The notes under the pieces: generated by a model | Databases searched by the model: none | What the model was told of the DNA's origin: nothing | The model's input: only the letters and a program-made list of their open reading frames with translations | Shown: one piece after another, positions 46,921-56,037 of the stretch | Position numbering within the stretch: the first letter of the stretch is position 1 | Layout: each line of letters starts with the position of its first letter | Made by a program: the position numbers and the translations under genes | Source: Alteromonas sp. 5E99-2 | GTDB taxonomy: Bacteria; Pseudomonadota; Gammaproteobacteria; Enterobacterales; Alteromonadaceae | Reading direction: 5' to 3' | DNA length: 64,000 nt | Assembly: GCF_017368475.1 (NCBI RefSeq) | Contig: NZ_JAFNJE010000002.1 | Coordinates: forward strand, 124,001 to 188,000

Positions 46921-49512
46921 TTAAAAGATATCATCCGACTCTTCGGTTTTCTGATCGCCAAGGGTGGCAGGATCAATAATATCTTCTTCTTTTACAAACT
47001 GCGAAGGCTCAGTGCCACGACGAAAGTACTCAAACAGTGTGGTATGGTCACTGCGTCTAGTCAAGAAGCCACTATTTCTATCAACGCGTACCTGAACAAT
47101 ATCTTCTGGCACAATTAAAGGCTGGTTCGGTTTATCAGCTAACACTTGTTGCATAAAGCGAATCCATGCAGGTTGCGCTGCTTTAGCACCGTCTTCCGAT
47201 CCAATTAGACCATTCCCAACCCAATTAAATTTCTCAGGGTTTCGATTTACAATATTTTGGTTTCTTGTTGCCCTGCCTAATTGACGACTTGGGTCGTCAA
47301 ACCCCACCCAAGAGGTTGCCACTAGGTTATGAGTAAAGCCACTAAACCAAGTGTCTTTAGCGTCATTTGTTGTCCCTGTTTTTCCACCTATATCTGTGCG
47401 ACCTAATATATTTCTAGCGCGCCATCCGGTCCCTAACCAATACGTTTTCTTATTCCAATTTCCATTTGCTCTTACTGCCGTACGCATCATATCAGCCACT
47501 AAAAATGCTGTTTGCGGTGAAATAACCTGAGGTGCTGGTATTCGCTCATCCGCACTTGCTTCAAAGCTAACACCTTCAAGCTCCGCTGCTAATTGAGCTT
47601 CTATATCTTGAACTGTTTCAACTTGGTTGCACGGGTTACAAGCCTCTACGGGGTTTGCTTTCCACAATTCTTCACCCAGCTCATTTTCGATATGAGAAAT
47701 AAAATGAGGATTAACTAGAAACCCTCCATTAGCAATAACACTCATTGCTCTAACAACTTCCAAAGGAGTATGGGAGCCTGAACCAAGAGACAGGGTTTCA
47801 TCCCTTGGAATTTCATCCCTAAGAAAACCGAAATTCGTTAAGTAATCTACAGTTCGATCAAGACCAACGCCTCTTAGCAGTCGAATTGAAACGACGTTTT
47901 TCGATCGTCCCAGAGCCTTTCGCATGCGTATTGGGCCGTCGTATTCATTAGGAGAATTTTGTGGGCGCCATGCCACACCGCTCCGAGCATTCCACTGGTT
48001 AATTGGCGCATCGTTGATCACACTCGCAACGGTATACCCGTTGTCTAATGCCGCAGCATAGACAAAGGGTTTTACATTTGAGCCAATTTGCCTTTTAGCT
48101 TGAGTAACACGGTTAAATTGACTCTGATAATAATTATACCCTCCAACAACAGCTTGCACTGCTCCATTCCGTGGGTCAATCGCCACAAAAGCACCGCTTA
48201 CACTAGGTAATTGTGAAAGGCGCCATTGTCCTTCTTGTTGACGTATCCAAACAATCGCCCCTTCTCTCAAGATATCGTCAGCTTGTTTAGGTGCATTTCC
48301 TTGTCGACTGTCAGTAATGTATTCTCTCGCCCAATCAAGGCCTTCCCATGAAATTGTGATCCGCTCTCCTGAGCCCACTAAAACGTCAATACTTAGCTCA
48401 TCAACCTGAGTCACTATTCCAGAAACAAGTGGAGTTATGTTTTGAACGGCTTGTAAGTATTCTATGATTTCGTCATCAGGTGGTACCTCAATGATCGTTT
48501 GCTCATCCTCGTTGTTCTCGTCTTCAATTGGCGCATTCCAAAGGTATCCAATCGGCCCACGATAACCATGTCGTTCATCATAATCGTGTAAGTTTCGAAT
48601 AGTCGCTTGTTGTGCTGCTAACTGCATAGATGAAGTCGCTGTCGAGAAAACTTGGTACCCCCCAGTTTCAGCTTCTTCTTTACCATATATGCCAACCATT
48701 TCTGTGTAGATAATATCTGCTAAGTAGGGCGCATCTACTTCTATTTCAGCACCGTGGCGCTTTGCCGTTACAGGTGCATTTAACGCTTGAGTGAATTGTT
48801 CACGATCAATAAAGCCTTCATCTAGCATTCTCAATAAAACAATTCTTCTTCGCTGTTTAGATCGCTCTGGCCGGCTAATCGGATTCAACACCGAAGGCGC
48901 TTGAGGTAAACCCGCTATTGTGGCAATTTGAGCTAGGGTTAATTCTTTTAGAGGCTTTCCATAATAAACTTGGGCAGCCGCACCAACCCCAAATGAGCGA
49001 TGACCTAATTCAACTTTGTTCAAATAAAGTTCGAGAATTTCATCTTTACTTAGCTCACTTTCCATATGCAACGCAATAAAAATTTCTTTTATTTTTCTTA
49101 TGTAAGTTTTTTCTCTAGATAAGAAAAAACCACGTGCCAACTGCATTGAAAGGGTACTTGCGCCTTGTTGTTTTTCGCCAGTGATGAGGAGATTAATTAC
49201 GGCCCGAGTTAAACCAATAGGATCTATACCGACATGCTGATAAAAACGACTATCTTCAGTTGCAATAATCGCCTGAATTAACTGCTCTGGCACTTCGTCG
49301 AGTTTTACAGGAATTCGTCTTTTAACACCGTATTGCGACACAAGCTTGCCATCATGAGTATAAATACGCATGGGCGTTTGTAATCGAACTTCTTTTAATA
49401 CATCTACACTAGGTAAATCCGGTTCTATGTATCGATACAAGCCAAAAAGTGCAGCCAAACCAATCACAAAACTTATCAGTGTAAAAATAAAAATCGCTTT
49501 TAAATACTTCAC
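46921..49512 (-). CDS. mrcA: Penicillin-binding protein 1A
   Basis: Bifunctional class A enzyme that polymerises and cross-links peptidoglycan. It has 863 residues. It carries a cytoplasmic stub and membrane helix (about 7-27), a glycosyltransferase domain with catalytic Glu86 in ATEDSRFYQHVG and QGASTLSMQLARGFF, an OB-like insertion (about 310-420) typical of PBP1a, and a transpeptidase with Ser478 in GSNVKPF, SKN in RSKNVVS and KTGTTND. It is divergent from pilM, the usual arrangement in Pseudomonas and E. coli (hof genes), with 136 bases between starts. Confidence 0.96.
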   Translation of the reverse strand: MKYLKAIFIFTLISFVIGLAALFGLYRYIEPDLPSVDVLKEVRLQTPMRIYTHDGKLVSQYGVKRRIPVKLDEVPEQLIQAIIATEDSRFYQHVGIDPIGLTRAVINLLITGEKQQGASTLSMQLARGFFLSREKTYIRKIKEIFIALHMESELSKDEILELYLNKVELGHRSFGVGAAAQVYYGKPLKELTLAQIATIAGLPQAPSVLNPISRPERSKQRRRIVLLRMLDEGFIDREQFTQALNAPVTAKRHGAEIEVDAPYLADIIYTEMVGIYGKEEAETGGYQVFSTATSSMQLAAQQATIRNLHDYDERHGYRGPIGYLWNAPIEDENNEDEQTIIEVPPDDEIIEYLQAVQNITPLVSGIVTQVDELSIDVLVGSGERITISWEGLDWAREYITDSRQGNAPKQADDILREGAIVWIRQQEGQWRLSQLPSVSGAFVAIDPRNGAVQAVVGGYNYYQSQFNRVTQAKRQIGSNVKPFVYAAALDNGYTVASVINDAPINQWNARSGVAWRPQNSPNEYDGPIRMRKALGRSKNVVSIRLLRGVGLDRTVDYLTNFGFLRDEIPRDETLSLGSGSHTPLEVVRAMSVIANGGFLVNPHFISHIENELGEELWKANPVEACNPCNQVETVQDIEAQLAAELEGVSFEASADERIPAPQVISPQTAFLVADMMRTAVRANGNWNKKTYWLGTGWRARNILGRTDIGGKTGTTNDAKDTWFSGFTHNLVATSWVGFDDPSRQLGRATRNQNIVNRNPEKFNWVGNGLIGSEDGAKAAQPAWIRFMQQVLADKPNQPLIVPEDIVQVRVDRNSGFLTRRSDHTTLFEYFRRGTEPSQFVKEEDIIDPATLGDQKTEESDDIF

Positions 49513-49648
49513 AAAATTGACGAATGCCGTGTAATGTTGCCAGAATGGTATATTCTATACTTACAGTTGGTTAAAAAAACTAAAAAGTTCGAAAAAATCC
49601 AAATTATATAGACTTGAACTATCCTAAGTAAAAAAGAGCGGTATTTAT

Positions 49649-50713
49649 ATGAAAGGATTGCTGTCCAAGAAAGTTCCATTGATGATTGGCCTCGATATAG
49701 GGACCCGTTTTATAAAAGCTGTGGTAATCGAGAAGAAGAAAGACGAATACACTGTTCACTCAGCGGTCTGCGAACCTATACATAAAGAAGCCTTTGCTGA
49801 AAGAGAAATAAAAGATTTCGAAGCGGTTAGCTTAGCCCTTAGGAAGGTCCAAAAATCTTTGAGAACAAAGCTCAAAGACGTTGTAATTGGGGTGTCTGGG
49901 TCGTCAGTTATCAGCAAAATTGTATATATGAATCCCGGTCAAACTGATTTTGAATTAGAGTCACAAATTGAGATCGAAGCAGATAGCCTTATTCCTTATC
50001 CACTAGAAGAAGTTTATCTCGACTTTGAAGAACTTGGGCCAAGTAATACCCATGTTGGGAAAGTTAATATTCTACTCAGTGCAGCACACAAAGATATTGT
50101 TGATAGCCGCTTAACTTTAGTCAGAGAAATTCCATTTGAACCTAGGGTTGTCGATGTAGAAGGTTATGCTTTAGGTAATGCAATATCCCATTTCTATGAC
50201 AAATCATATTCAGGTCAAATATGTTGCATAAATTTAGGCGCTTCAGCATTGCAAGTTAGTGTAGTTAAAGACAATGAAGTCCTATATTCCAAAGAACATA
50301 ATTTTGGGATGAATATGCTACTACAAGATATATCCATGATGCATATGATGGAAAAACAAGATGTTGAAAAAGGGTTAATCGATGGTTCTTTATCAGATTC
50401 TTGGAAGACAGATACGCTACCTATTTTCCTTGCTAATTGTCAGCAGCAAATAAACCGCGCAATACAAATGTACACAACAACAACACATTCACCTCCCCCA
50501 GAAAAGATGCTACTTACTGGCGGTGGTGCTTGCATTCCAGAATTAGTAAGCGCATTGGATAAAGAGCTAGATATGGAAGTGAGTGCCTTTAATCCCTTTA
50601 AAAATATTGCTATTGGTAAAAACATTAATACAGAGCTAGTGAATAGTTTAGCCCCTCAATTCTGTATTGCCGCAGGTTTAGCTACGAGGAGTTTTTCACC
50701 ATGGCACATGTAA
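49649..50713 (+). CDS. pilM: Type IV pilus inner-membrane platform protein PilM
   Basis: Actin-like cytoplasmic protein that binds the N-terminal tail of PilN and couples the pilus motor to the alignment complex. It has 354 residues, with the ASKHA motifs LDIGTRFIKAVVIEK near residue 14, CINLGASALQVSVV near 195 and LTGGGACIPELVSALD. It is the first gene of pilMNOPQ; pilN starts 13 bases before its stop. GAGCGG 8 bases before the ATG is the likely ribosome-binding site. Confidence 0.95.
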   Translation: MKGLLSKKVPLMIGLDIGTRFIKAVVIEKKKDEYTVHSAVCEPIHKEAFAEREIKDFEAVSLALRKVQKSLRTKLKDVVIGVSGSSVISKIVYMNPGQTDFELESQIEIEADSLIPYPLEEVYLDFEELGPSNTHVGKVNILLSAAHKDIVDSRLTLVREIPFEPRVVDVEGYALGNAISHFYDKSYSGQICCINLGASALQVSVVKDNEVLYSKEHNFGMNMLLQDISMMHMMEKQDVEKGLIDGSLSDSWKTDTLPIFLANCQQQINRAIQMYTTTTHSPPPEKMLLTGGGACIPELVSALDKELDMEVSAFNPFKNIAIGKNINTELVNSLAPQFCIAAGLATRSFSPWHM

Positions 50714-51270
50714 ATTTATTGCCTTGGCGAGAGTCTCTTCGCCAGAAAAAAAAGCAAGATTATTTAGTCATTCTGGCAAGCACTGCTATTATTTGTACAA
50801 CAATATTCTGGTTAATTGGGCAAGCGATTGACCAACAAATTGGTAACCAAAATGCGCGAAACCAATTTTTACAAACAGAAATTGCCCGTCTAGATGCAAT
50901 CATTGGAGAAATCCAAAAAGTTAAAGATAGTAAAGAAGAAATTGAAAAACGCATGTCGCTTATTGAGCAACTGCAGCTTAGTCGAAACCTAACTCCAATT
51001 ATTATGGATGAGTTGGTTAGGCTTATTCCAAATGGCGTATCTTTTGTAAAAATGCAACGCAGCGAAAACAATATTGAAATTGACGGTGTTAGCGATTCCA
51101 ACAATCGCCTTTCTGAATTCATGAGACAACTAGATAACAGCAAAGTATTTATTAATCCTGAATTATCGTCAATTGTTGCAGATACCAGCGCAAGCGATGC
51201 AGTGAGCACATTCAGATTAACAGTAAGGCTCAATAACAATGCCCATGTTGAGAAGGAGCAAGCTCAGTGA
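50701..51270 (+). CDS. pilN: Type IV pilus assembly protein PilN
   Basis: A 189-residue inner-membrane protein. The conserved cytoplasmic start MAHVNLLPWRE contains the PilM-binding INLLPWR-type motif. One membrane helix (about 22-44) is followed by a coiled coil and a small periplasmic domain. It pairs with PilO to bridge PilM and PilP. It overlaps pilM by 13 bases and pilO by four. Confidence 0.94.
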   Translation: MAHVNLLPWRESLRQKKKQDYLVILASTAIICTTIFWLIGQAIDQQIGNQNARNQFLQTEIARLDAIIGEIQKVKDSKEEIEKRMSLIEQLQLSRNLTPIIMDELVRLIPNGVSFVKMQRSENNIEIDGVSDSNNRLSEFMRQLDNSKVFINPELSSIVADTSASDAVSTFRLTVRLNNNAHVEKEQAQ

Positions 51271-51890
51271 AGTTTGATGTAAAAAAGCTAAAAGAGCTCA
51301 ACGAATTAGACTTCGAGCAAGCAGCAATTTGGCCTTTTGAAGTAAAGGTCGTTGTCGCTTTATTTGTAGCTATTGTAGTGGGTGCACTAAGTTATTATTT
51401 AATAGTGACTCCCAAATTACCTAACTTAGAAGCCGCCGAACTGCAAGAAAGTGAGCTCAAGCTGAAGTTTGAAGCGAAATCTCGAATCGCGAGTAACCTC
51501 GCTGGTTACCAAGAACAATTACGCAGCATAGAAGAAGACTTTTCTACTATGTTAAAATCGTTGCCAACAAGTAATGAGACTCCTGGCCTTTTAGACGATA
51601 TAACCTACGCAGGAACGAGCTCAGGCTTAACATTTAAATTATTGAATTGGCAACAAGAAGTACCTAAAGAATTTTATACTGAACTGCCTATTCGCATAGA
51701 GGTATCTGGGACTTATCATGAGTTTGGCGAATTTGTTTCAAAAATGGCAGATCTTCCTCGTATTGTTACAGTTCACAATTTTTCAGTAGCCAAAGCGGGC
51801 ACTAAGCTATCTTTGGAAATGCAAGCTAAAACTTATCGAACAGCGTCCCGTGATAGTGAACTACTCACTACTTCTGAAGGAGGCCAATAA
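51267..51890 (+). CDS. pilO: Type IV pilus assembly protein PilO
   Basis: A 207-residue inner-membrane protein: a short cytoplasmic N-terminus, one membrane helix (about 27-48), a coiled coil (about 55-95) and a ferredoxin-like periplasmic domain containing LPIRIEVSGTYHEFGEFVSKMADLPRIV (split at HEFGEF), the family core. It dimerises with PilN. The start overlaps pilN by four bases; pilP begins directly after its stop. Confidence 0.94.
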   Translation: MKFDVKKLKELNELDFEQAAIWPFEVKVVVALFVAIVVGALSYYLIVTPKLPNLEAAELQESELKLKFEAKSRIASNLAGYQEQLRSIEEDFSTMLKSLPTSNETPGLLDDITYAGTSSGLTFKLLNWQQEVPKEFYTELPIRIEVSGTYHEFGEFVSKMADLPRIVTVHNFSVAKAGTKLSLEMQAKTYRTASRDSELLTTSEGGQ

Positions 51891-52427
51891 ATGCGTTATC
51901 CTCTGATGCTCCTATTGTGTGTCATAGTGACAGCTTGTACGCCAAAACTAGACGACCTTATCGCCTACACCGAGGAAGTTAAAAGTCGGCCTAAAGCAAA
52001 TGTAGAACCTTATCGAAAATTTCAACCTCAACCTGCTTTCGTTTATACATCAGAAGATAAACGAAGCCCGTTTAACCCAAATGGAAAATCAAATACCTTG
52101 GTTGAAACACAAAGTCAGTCAAGCTGCTTACAGCCAAACTTTGACCGAAAAAAGCAACCATTGGAACAGTTTGGTATCGATGCTTTGTCTTTAACCGGAA
52201 CCTTCACCTCTAATGGAGTTCGTTGGGTATTATTTAGCTCCAACGATGGTGCGTTACACAAAGCAACTCAAGGAAGCAGATTAGGGTTATTTTTTGGAAA
52301 AATAATTGCAATTGACGGTTCCAAAGTAACAATAGAAGAACTTGTACCTGATGGCGCTGGATGTTGGCAACGCCAAGAAACAGTCTTGGCAATAAAGTCA
52401 CGCGTTGGAGAAAACAATAATGTTTAA
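51891..52427 (+). CDS. pilP: Type IV pilus lipoprotein PilP
   Basis: A 178-residue inner-membrane lipoprotein. The signal peptide ends at the lipobox VTAC, with Cys16 as the lipidation site. A flexible segment (about 20-80) including RSPFNPN is followed by the HR-type beta domain with LSLTGTFTSNGVRWVLF and GSRLGLFFGKI that contacts PilN/O and the secretin PilQ. The last eight bases overlap the pilQ start. Confidence 0.94.
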   Translation: MRYPLMLLLCVIVTACTPKLDDLIAYTEEVKSRPKANVEPYRKFQPQPAFVYTSEDKRSPFNPNGKSNTLVETQSQSSCLQPNFDRKKQPLEQFGIDALSLTGTFTSNGVRWVLFSSNDGALHKATQGSRLGLFFGKIIAIDGSKVTIEELVPDGAGCWQRQETVLAIKSRVGENNNV

Positions 52428-54177
52428 GCGATATACGTATAATAATTTAATATGCAAAAATGTGGTACGGTGCTTGGTTTCTTTCATTGCACTTTCAGGG
52501 ATAACGGCAACAGCGCAAGAGACATTATCTCCAGCTCTGGTTGACCCTTATGAAAAAGTGAATAGTGCCTACAACAATACCCTAGACAATATTGACTTTA
52601 ATCGAAATGCCAATGGCGGCGCAGAGACTAAATTAACCCTTAGTGCTGGTACTGTTAAACCCCAGCTTATTGAAGCTAAAGGCAAAGTAACCCTAACGCT
52701 ACCCGCCACGGCACTAGCGGAAGATCAGTACGTAGAGTTAGACGTTGTAAATTTTGCAACGCCAGTGTCAAAAATCGAAACATTTCAAGAAGAAACAGCA
52801 TCCAAAGTCGTTTTTACTTATAGCGGAAATGTCTCAGCAAGATTTATCCAATCTGACAATGAAATTCTTGTTTCTATTACTGAAATAAATCGAGAAATTG
52901 AGCAGCAAGCACTGGAACAAGATGCCTATACTGGTTCTCCAATTTCCCTTGATTTTCAAGATGTTCCGGTTAGGCAAGTCTTACAAATTATTGCTCAGGT
53001 CAACGGCTTCAACTTAGTCACTACTGACACAGTTTCAGGCAATATTACTATTAGCTTATCCGCAGTGCCTTGGGATCAAGCACTTGATATGATTTTACAA
53101 ATCAAAGGCCTTGGTAAGAGACTTCAAGGTAACATTTTACTTATCGCGCCTGCAGAAGAACTAACCGCAAGAGAAACCCAAGAACTTGAAGCTAAACAAC
53201 AAGTAGCTGAATTAGAGTCTTTAAGAACCACAACAATTACTGTGAACTATGCAAAAGCAATAGATTTAGCCAACATTCTAAGCAGTGAAGACGGTGGGAT
53301 CCTTAGTGGAAGAGGGTCTGTCACAGTAGACGAAAGGACCAATACTATATTACTTCGCGATACACTTGAATCTATTGATGGCGCTAGGGCAATGGTTGAA
53401 CTACTAGACGTGCCCGTTAAACAAGTGCTCATCGAATCAAGAATGGTCACGGTTAACGACAGCGTAGATGAAGAGCTAGGCGTTCGTTGGGGGTTTACTG
53501 GCCAGCAAGATGACTTCGCGACATCGGGCTCCTTAATAGGGGCTGATACTGCAAATACTGGACTCGTGGGGGACTTAGATAATCGCCTTAATGTGAATCT
53601 GCCTGTTACAAATGAAAATGCGGGCTTTTTAGCTTTCCAAGTTGCCAGTTTGGCGAACGGTACCATTCTAGATTTAGAACTGTCTGCATTAGAAGCTGAA
53701 AATAAAGGCGAAATCATTGCCAGTCCAAGGATCACTGTTGCCAATCAACAAGAAGCTTACATAGAACAAGGTACGGAAATTCCCTTTGTGTCAGCAGCTT
53801 CAAGTGGTGCAACAGCGGTTGAATTCAAGAAAGCCGTGTTGAGTTTGTTAGTTACACCACAAATTACACCAGATAATCGAATTATCCTTGATCTAGTCGT
53901 TACACAAGATACTCAAGGCGATACTGTTTCCACCTCTACTGGTAACGCAATTGCGATTAATACCCAAGAACTTAGAACCCAAGTTCTGGTAGAAAACGGA
54001 CAAACAGTTGTGCTTGGTGGTATTTTCCAACAAATTACAACCAGTGATGTAAATAAAATCCCCTTGTTTGGCGACTTACCAGTTGTAGGTGCGTTATTTA
54101 GAAATTCATCAAATACGGTTGAAAAAAGAGAATTACTGATTTTCGTTACACCTAAAATAATGACAGAATCATTATAA
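52420..54177 (+). CDS. pilQ: Type IV pilus secretin PilQ
   Basis: Outer-membrane channel for pili. The ATG at 52420, with GGAG 9 bases upstream, gives 585 residues; an open frame begins five codons earlier at 52405. Signal peptide about 1-32 (ATA-QET). One AMIN domain (about 65-160), an STN/N0 domain with SLDFQDVPVRQVLQIIAQ, a secretin N1 domain, and the secretin barrel (about 370-583) with VPLFGDLPVVGALFR-type KIPLFGDLPVVGALFRN. It is shorter than Pseudomonas PilQ (714), mainly because only one AMIN repeat is present, which is usual for many Alteromonadales. Confidence 0.95.
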   Translation: MFKRYTYNNLICKNVVRCLVSFIALSGITATAQETLSPALVDPYEKVNSAYNNTLDNIDFNRNANGGAETKLTLSAGTVKPQLIEAKGKVTLTLPATALAEDQYVELDVVNFATPVSKIETFQEETASKVVFTYSGNVSARFIQSDNEILVSITEINREIEQQALEQDAYTGSPISLDFQDVPVRQVLQIIAQVNGFNLVTTDTVSGNITISLSAVPWDQALDMILQIKGLGKRLQGNILLIAPAEELTARETQELEAKQQVAELESLRTTTITVNYAKAIDLANILSSEDGGILSGRGSVTVDERTNTILLRDTLESIDGARAMVELLDVPVKQVLIESRMVTVNDSVDEELGVRWGFTGQQDDFATSGSLIGADTANTGLVGDLDNRLNVNLPVTNENAGFLAFQVASLANGTILDLELSALEAENKGEIIASPRITVANQQEAYIEQGTEIPFVSAASSGATAVEFKKAVLSLLVTPQITPDNRIILDLVVTQDTQGDTVSTSTGNAIAINTQELRTQVLVENGQTVVLGGIFQQITTSDVNKIPLFGDLPVVGALFRNSSNTVEKRELLIFVTPKIMTESL

Positions 54178-54186
54178 ATGTTGTCT

Positions 54187-54219
54187 TCGACCATTAATTT
54201 TAAAGAAATTAATGGTCGA
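54187..54219. repeat. Perfect 14-bp hairpin after pilQ
   Basis: TCGACCATTAATTT (54187-54200) pairs with AAATTAATGGTCGA (54206-54219) around TAAAG, starting 10 bases beyond the pilQ stop. It lacks a T-run, so it may protect or process the pil mRNA 3' end; the real terminator is further down. Confidence 0.6.
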
Positions 54220-54290
54220 GTTAATACAAATTTACATATAATACAAACAACAAACTTGCATACCAGCTGCATTACCTGAGATAATCCCGC

Positions 54291-54316
54291 CCTCGAAAAT
54301 TTAGCGAGGCTTTTTT
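54291..54316 (+). terminator. Intrinsic terminator between pilQ and aroK
   Basis: CCTCG (54291-54295) and CGAGG (54305-54309) form a short GC stem with a 9-base loop, followed by C and six T's (54311-54316). It would end pilMNOPQ and leave aroK with its own promoter. Confidence 0.65.
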
Positions 54317-54419
54317 GGGTGCTTATCTGCAAGTGTTATAGCAGTGATAAAGCACATAGTCGGGCGGATAAAAACACTGCACATCCCCCTAAACATCAAT
54401 AGTTGTGATACAAGCAAAT

Positions 54420-54935
54420 ATGGCTGAAAAACGTAACATCTTTCTAGTAGGTCCAATGGGCGCCGGTAAAAGTACCATTGGTCGCCACCTAGCAGACGAA
54501 CTTCATTTAGAATTTTTCGACTCAGACCAAGAAATAGAAAAGCGTACAGGCGCTGACATTAGTTGGATCTTTGATCTTGAAGGCGAAGAAGGTTTCCGTA
54601 ATAGAGAAGAAACCGTCATTAATGATCTCACTGACATGCAAGGCATCGTTTTAGCAACCGGTGGTGGTTCTATTGTCACTAAAGCTGTTAGAAATAGACT
54701 CTCTGCTCGTGGCATTGTGGTTTATCTTCAAACGACAATCGATAAACAAGTTACACGTACACAAAGAGATAAGCGACGTCCTCTTTTGCAAAACGATGAT
54801 CCAGAAAAAGTATTGCGTGATCTGGCTGACGAACGCAATCCAATGTACGAAGAAGTTGCAGATTATGTTGTTCAAACAGATGACCAATCAGCACGTTCAG
54901 TAGCAAATCAAATAATTAGTAAAATCGGCCTTTAA
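54420..54935 (+). CDS. aroK: Shikimate kinase I
   Basis: Phosphorylates shikimate at the 3-hydroxyl in the chorismate pathway. Starting at ATG 54420 it has 171 residues (E. coli 173); a GTG five codons earlier would give an atypical extension. The P-loop [11 protein letters not shown] lies at 11-21, the substrate residues in FFDSDQEIE, and the GFRNRE and LATGGGS motifs follow. It is the first gene of aroK-aroB-damX-dam, the order of E. coli. Confidence 0.96.
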   Translation: MAEKRNIFLVGPMGAGKSTIGRHLADELHLEFFDSDQEIEKRTGADISWIFDLEGEEGFRNREETVINDLTDMQGIVLATGGGSIVTKAVRNRLSARGIVVYLQTTIDKQVTRTQRDKRRPLLQNDDPEKVLRDLADERNPMYEEVADYVVQTDDQSARSVANQIISKIGL

Positions 54936-54954
54936 TATTTAGGAGTACGCGCCC

Positions 54955-56022
54955 ATGACTAGACTAACCGTAGAGCTAGGGGCGCGAAGCTACCCTATAT
55001 ATATTGGTGAATCAAATCTCGATAAATCAGATCTTTTCACGCAAAATATCTCACATAAAAATCTGGTTATTTTAACCAACGAAACCATCGCTCCCCTGTA
55101 TTTAGATAAATTAAAAACATCATTGAGCGAATTTAGCGTCAAAGAAATAATCATCCCCGATGGTGAAGAGTACAAAACGCTAACCCAATTAGAGTCTGTC
55201 ATAGGCGAGATGCTTAAACTTGGTTGCGCCAGAGATACAACTTTAGTTGCTCTAGGTGGCGGTGTAGTGGGCGATTTGTGTGGTTTTGTAGCATCGACTT
55301 TTCAGCGAGGTATTCCTTTTGTTCAAATACCGACAACCTTGCTTTCTCAGGTAGACTCATCAGTGGGTGGGAAAACCGCAGTCAATCACGCTTTGGGTAA
55401 AAACATGATAGGCGCATTTTATCAGCCTAAAGCCGTTATTATTGACTCAACAACCTTATCAACATTACCAAAGCGAGAATTTGCGGCAGGTATGGCCGAA
55501 GTCATTAAATATGGCATCATTTACGATAAGGATTTTTTTAGCTGGCTAGAAAACAATACCAGTGAATTAATTGCACTTAACCCCGAAGCATTAAATTACG
55601 CTATACAGCGTTGTTGTGAGATTAAAGCTGAAATTGTAGCTCAAGATGAAAAAGAACACGGCCTACGTGCGCTCTTAAATTTAGGACATACCTTTGGCCA
55701 TGCCATAGAAGCAGAGATGGGGTATGGCAACTGGTTACACGGCGAAGCCGTCGGTGCAGGTATGGTTATTGCTTGTCAAGTATCAGAACAATTAAATTGG
55801 ATGACAGCGTCAGAAGTTTGTCGCGCCACCAATTTAATCGACGCATTTAATTTACCGATTTGTGGCCCGAAAAACATGGGCTACGATGACTATTTAAAAC
55901 ACATGCAACACGATAAAAAGGTTCAAGCAGGCGCAATTCGCTTTATTATGCCACAAGGTATTGGTAAAGCCTGTGTCACAAGCGATGTACCTAATGATGT
56001 ATTAAAAATCGTGTTAAATTAA
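54955..56022 (+). CDS. aroB: 3-dehydroquinate synthase
   Basis: Second step of the shikimate pathway, an NAD- and metal-dependent cyclisation. It has 355 residues. Motifs: ALGGGVVGDLCGFVA for NAD binding, PTTLLSQVDSSVGGKTAVNH, and the metal-ligand histidines in NLGHTFGHAIE and HGEAVGAGM. It lies 19 bases after aroK. Its product is five steps from chorismate, used by pabA below. Confidence 0.97.
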   Translation: MTRLTVELGARSYPIYIGESNLDKSDLFTQNISHKNLVILTNETIAPLYLDKLKTSLSEFSVKEIIIPDGEEYKTLTQLESVIGEMLKLGCARDTTLVALGGGVVGDLCGFVASTFQRGIPFVQIPTTLLSQVDSSVGGKTAVNHALGKNMIGAFYQPKAVIIDSTTLSTLPKREFAAGMAEVIKYGIIYDKDFFSWLENNTSELIALNPEALNYAIQRCCEIKAEIVAQDEKEHGLRALLNLGHTFGHAIEAEMGYGNWLHGEAVGAGMVIACQVSEQLNWMTASEVCRATNLIDAFNLPICGPKNMGYDDYLKHMQHDKKVQAGAIRFIMPQGIGKACVTSDVPNDVLKIVLN

Positions 56023-56037
56023 TGACGAGTATTATAC

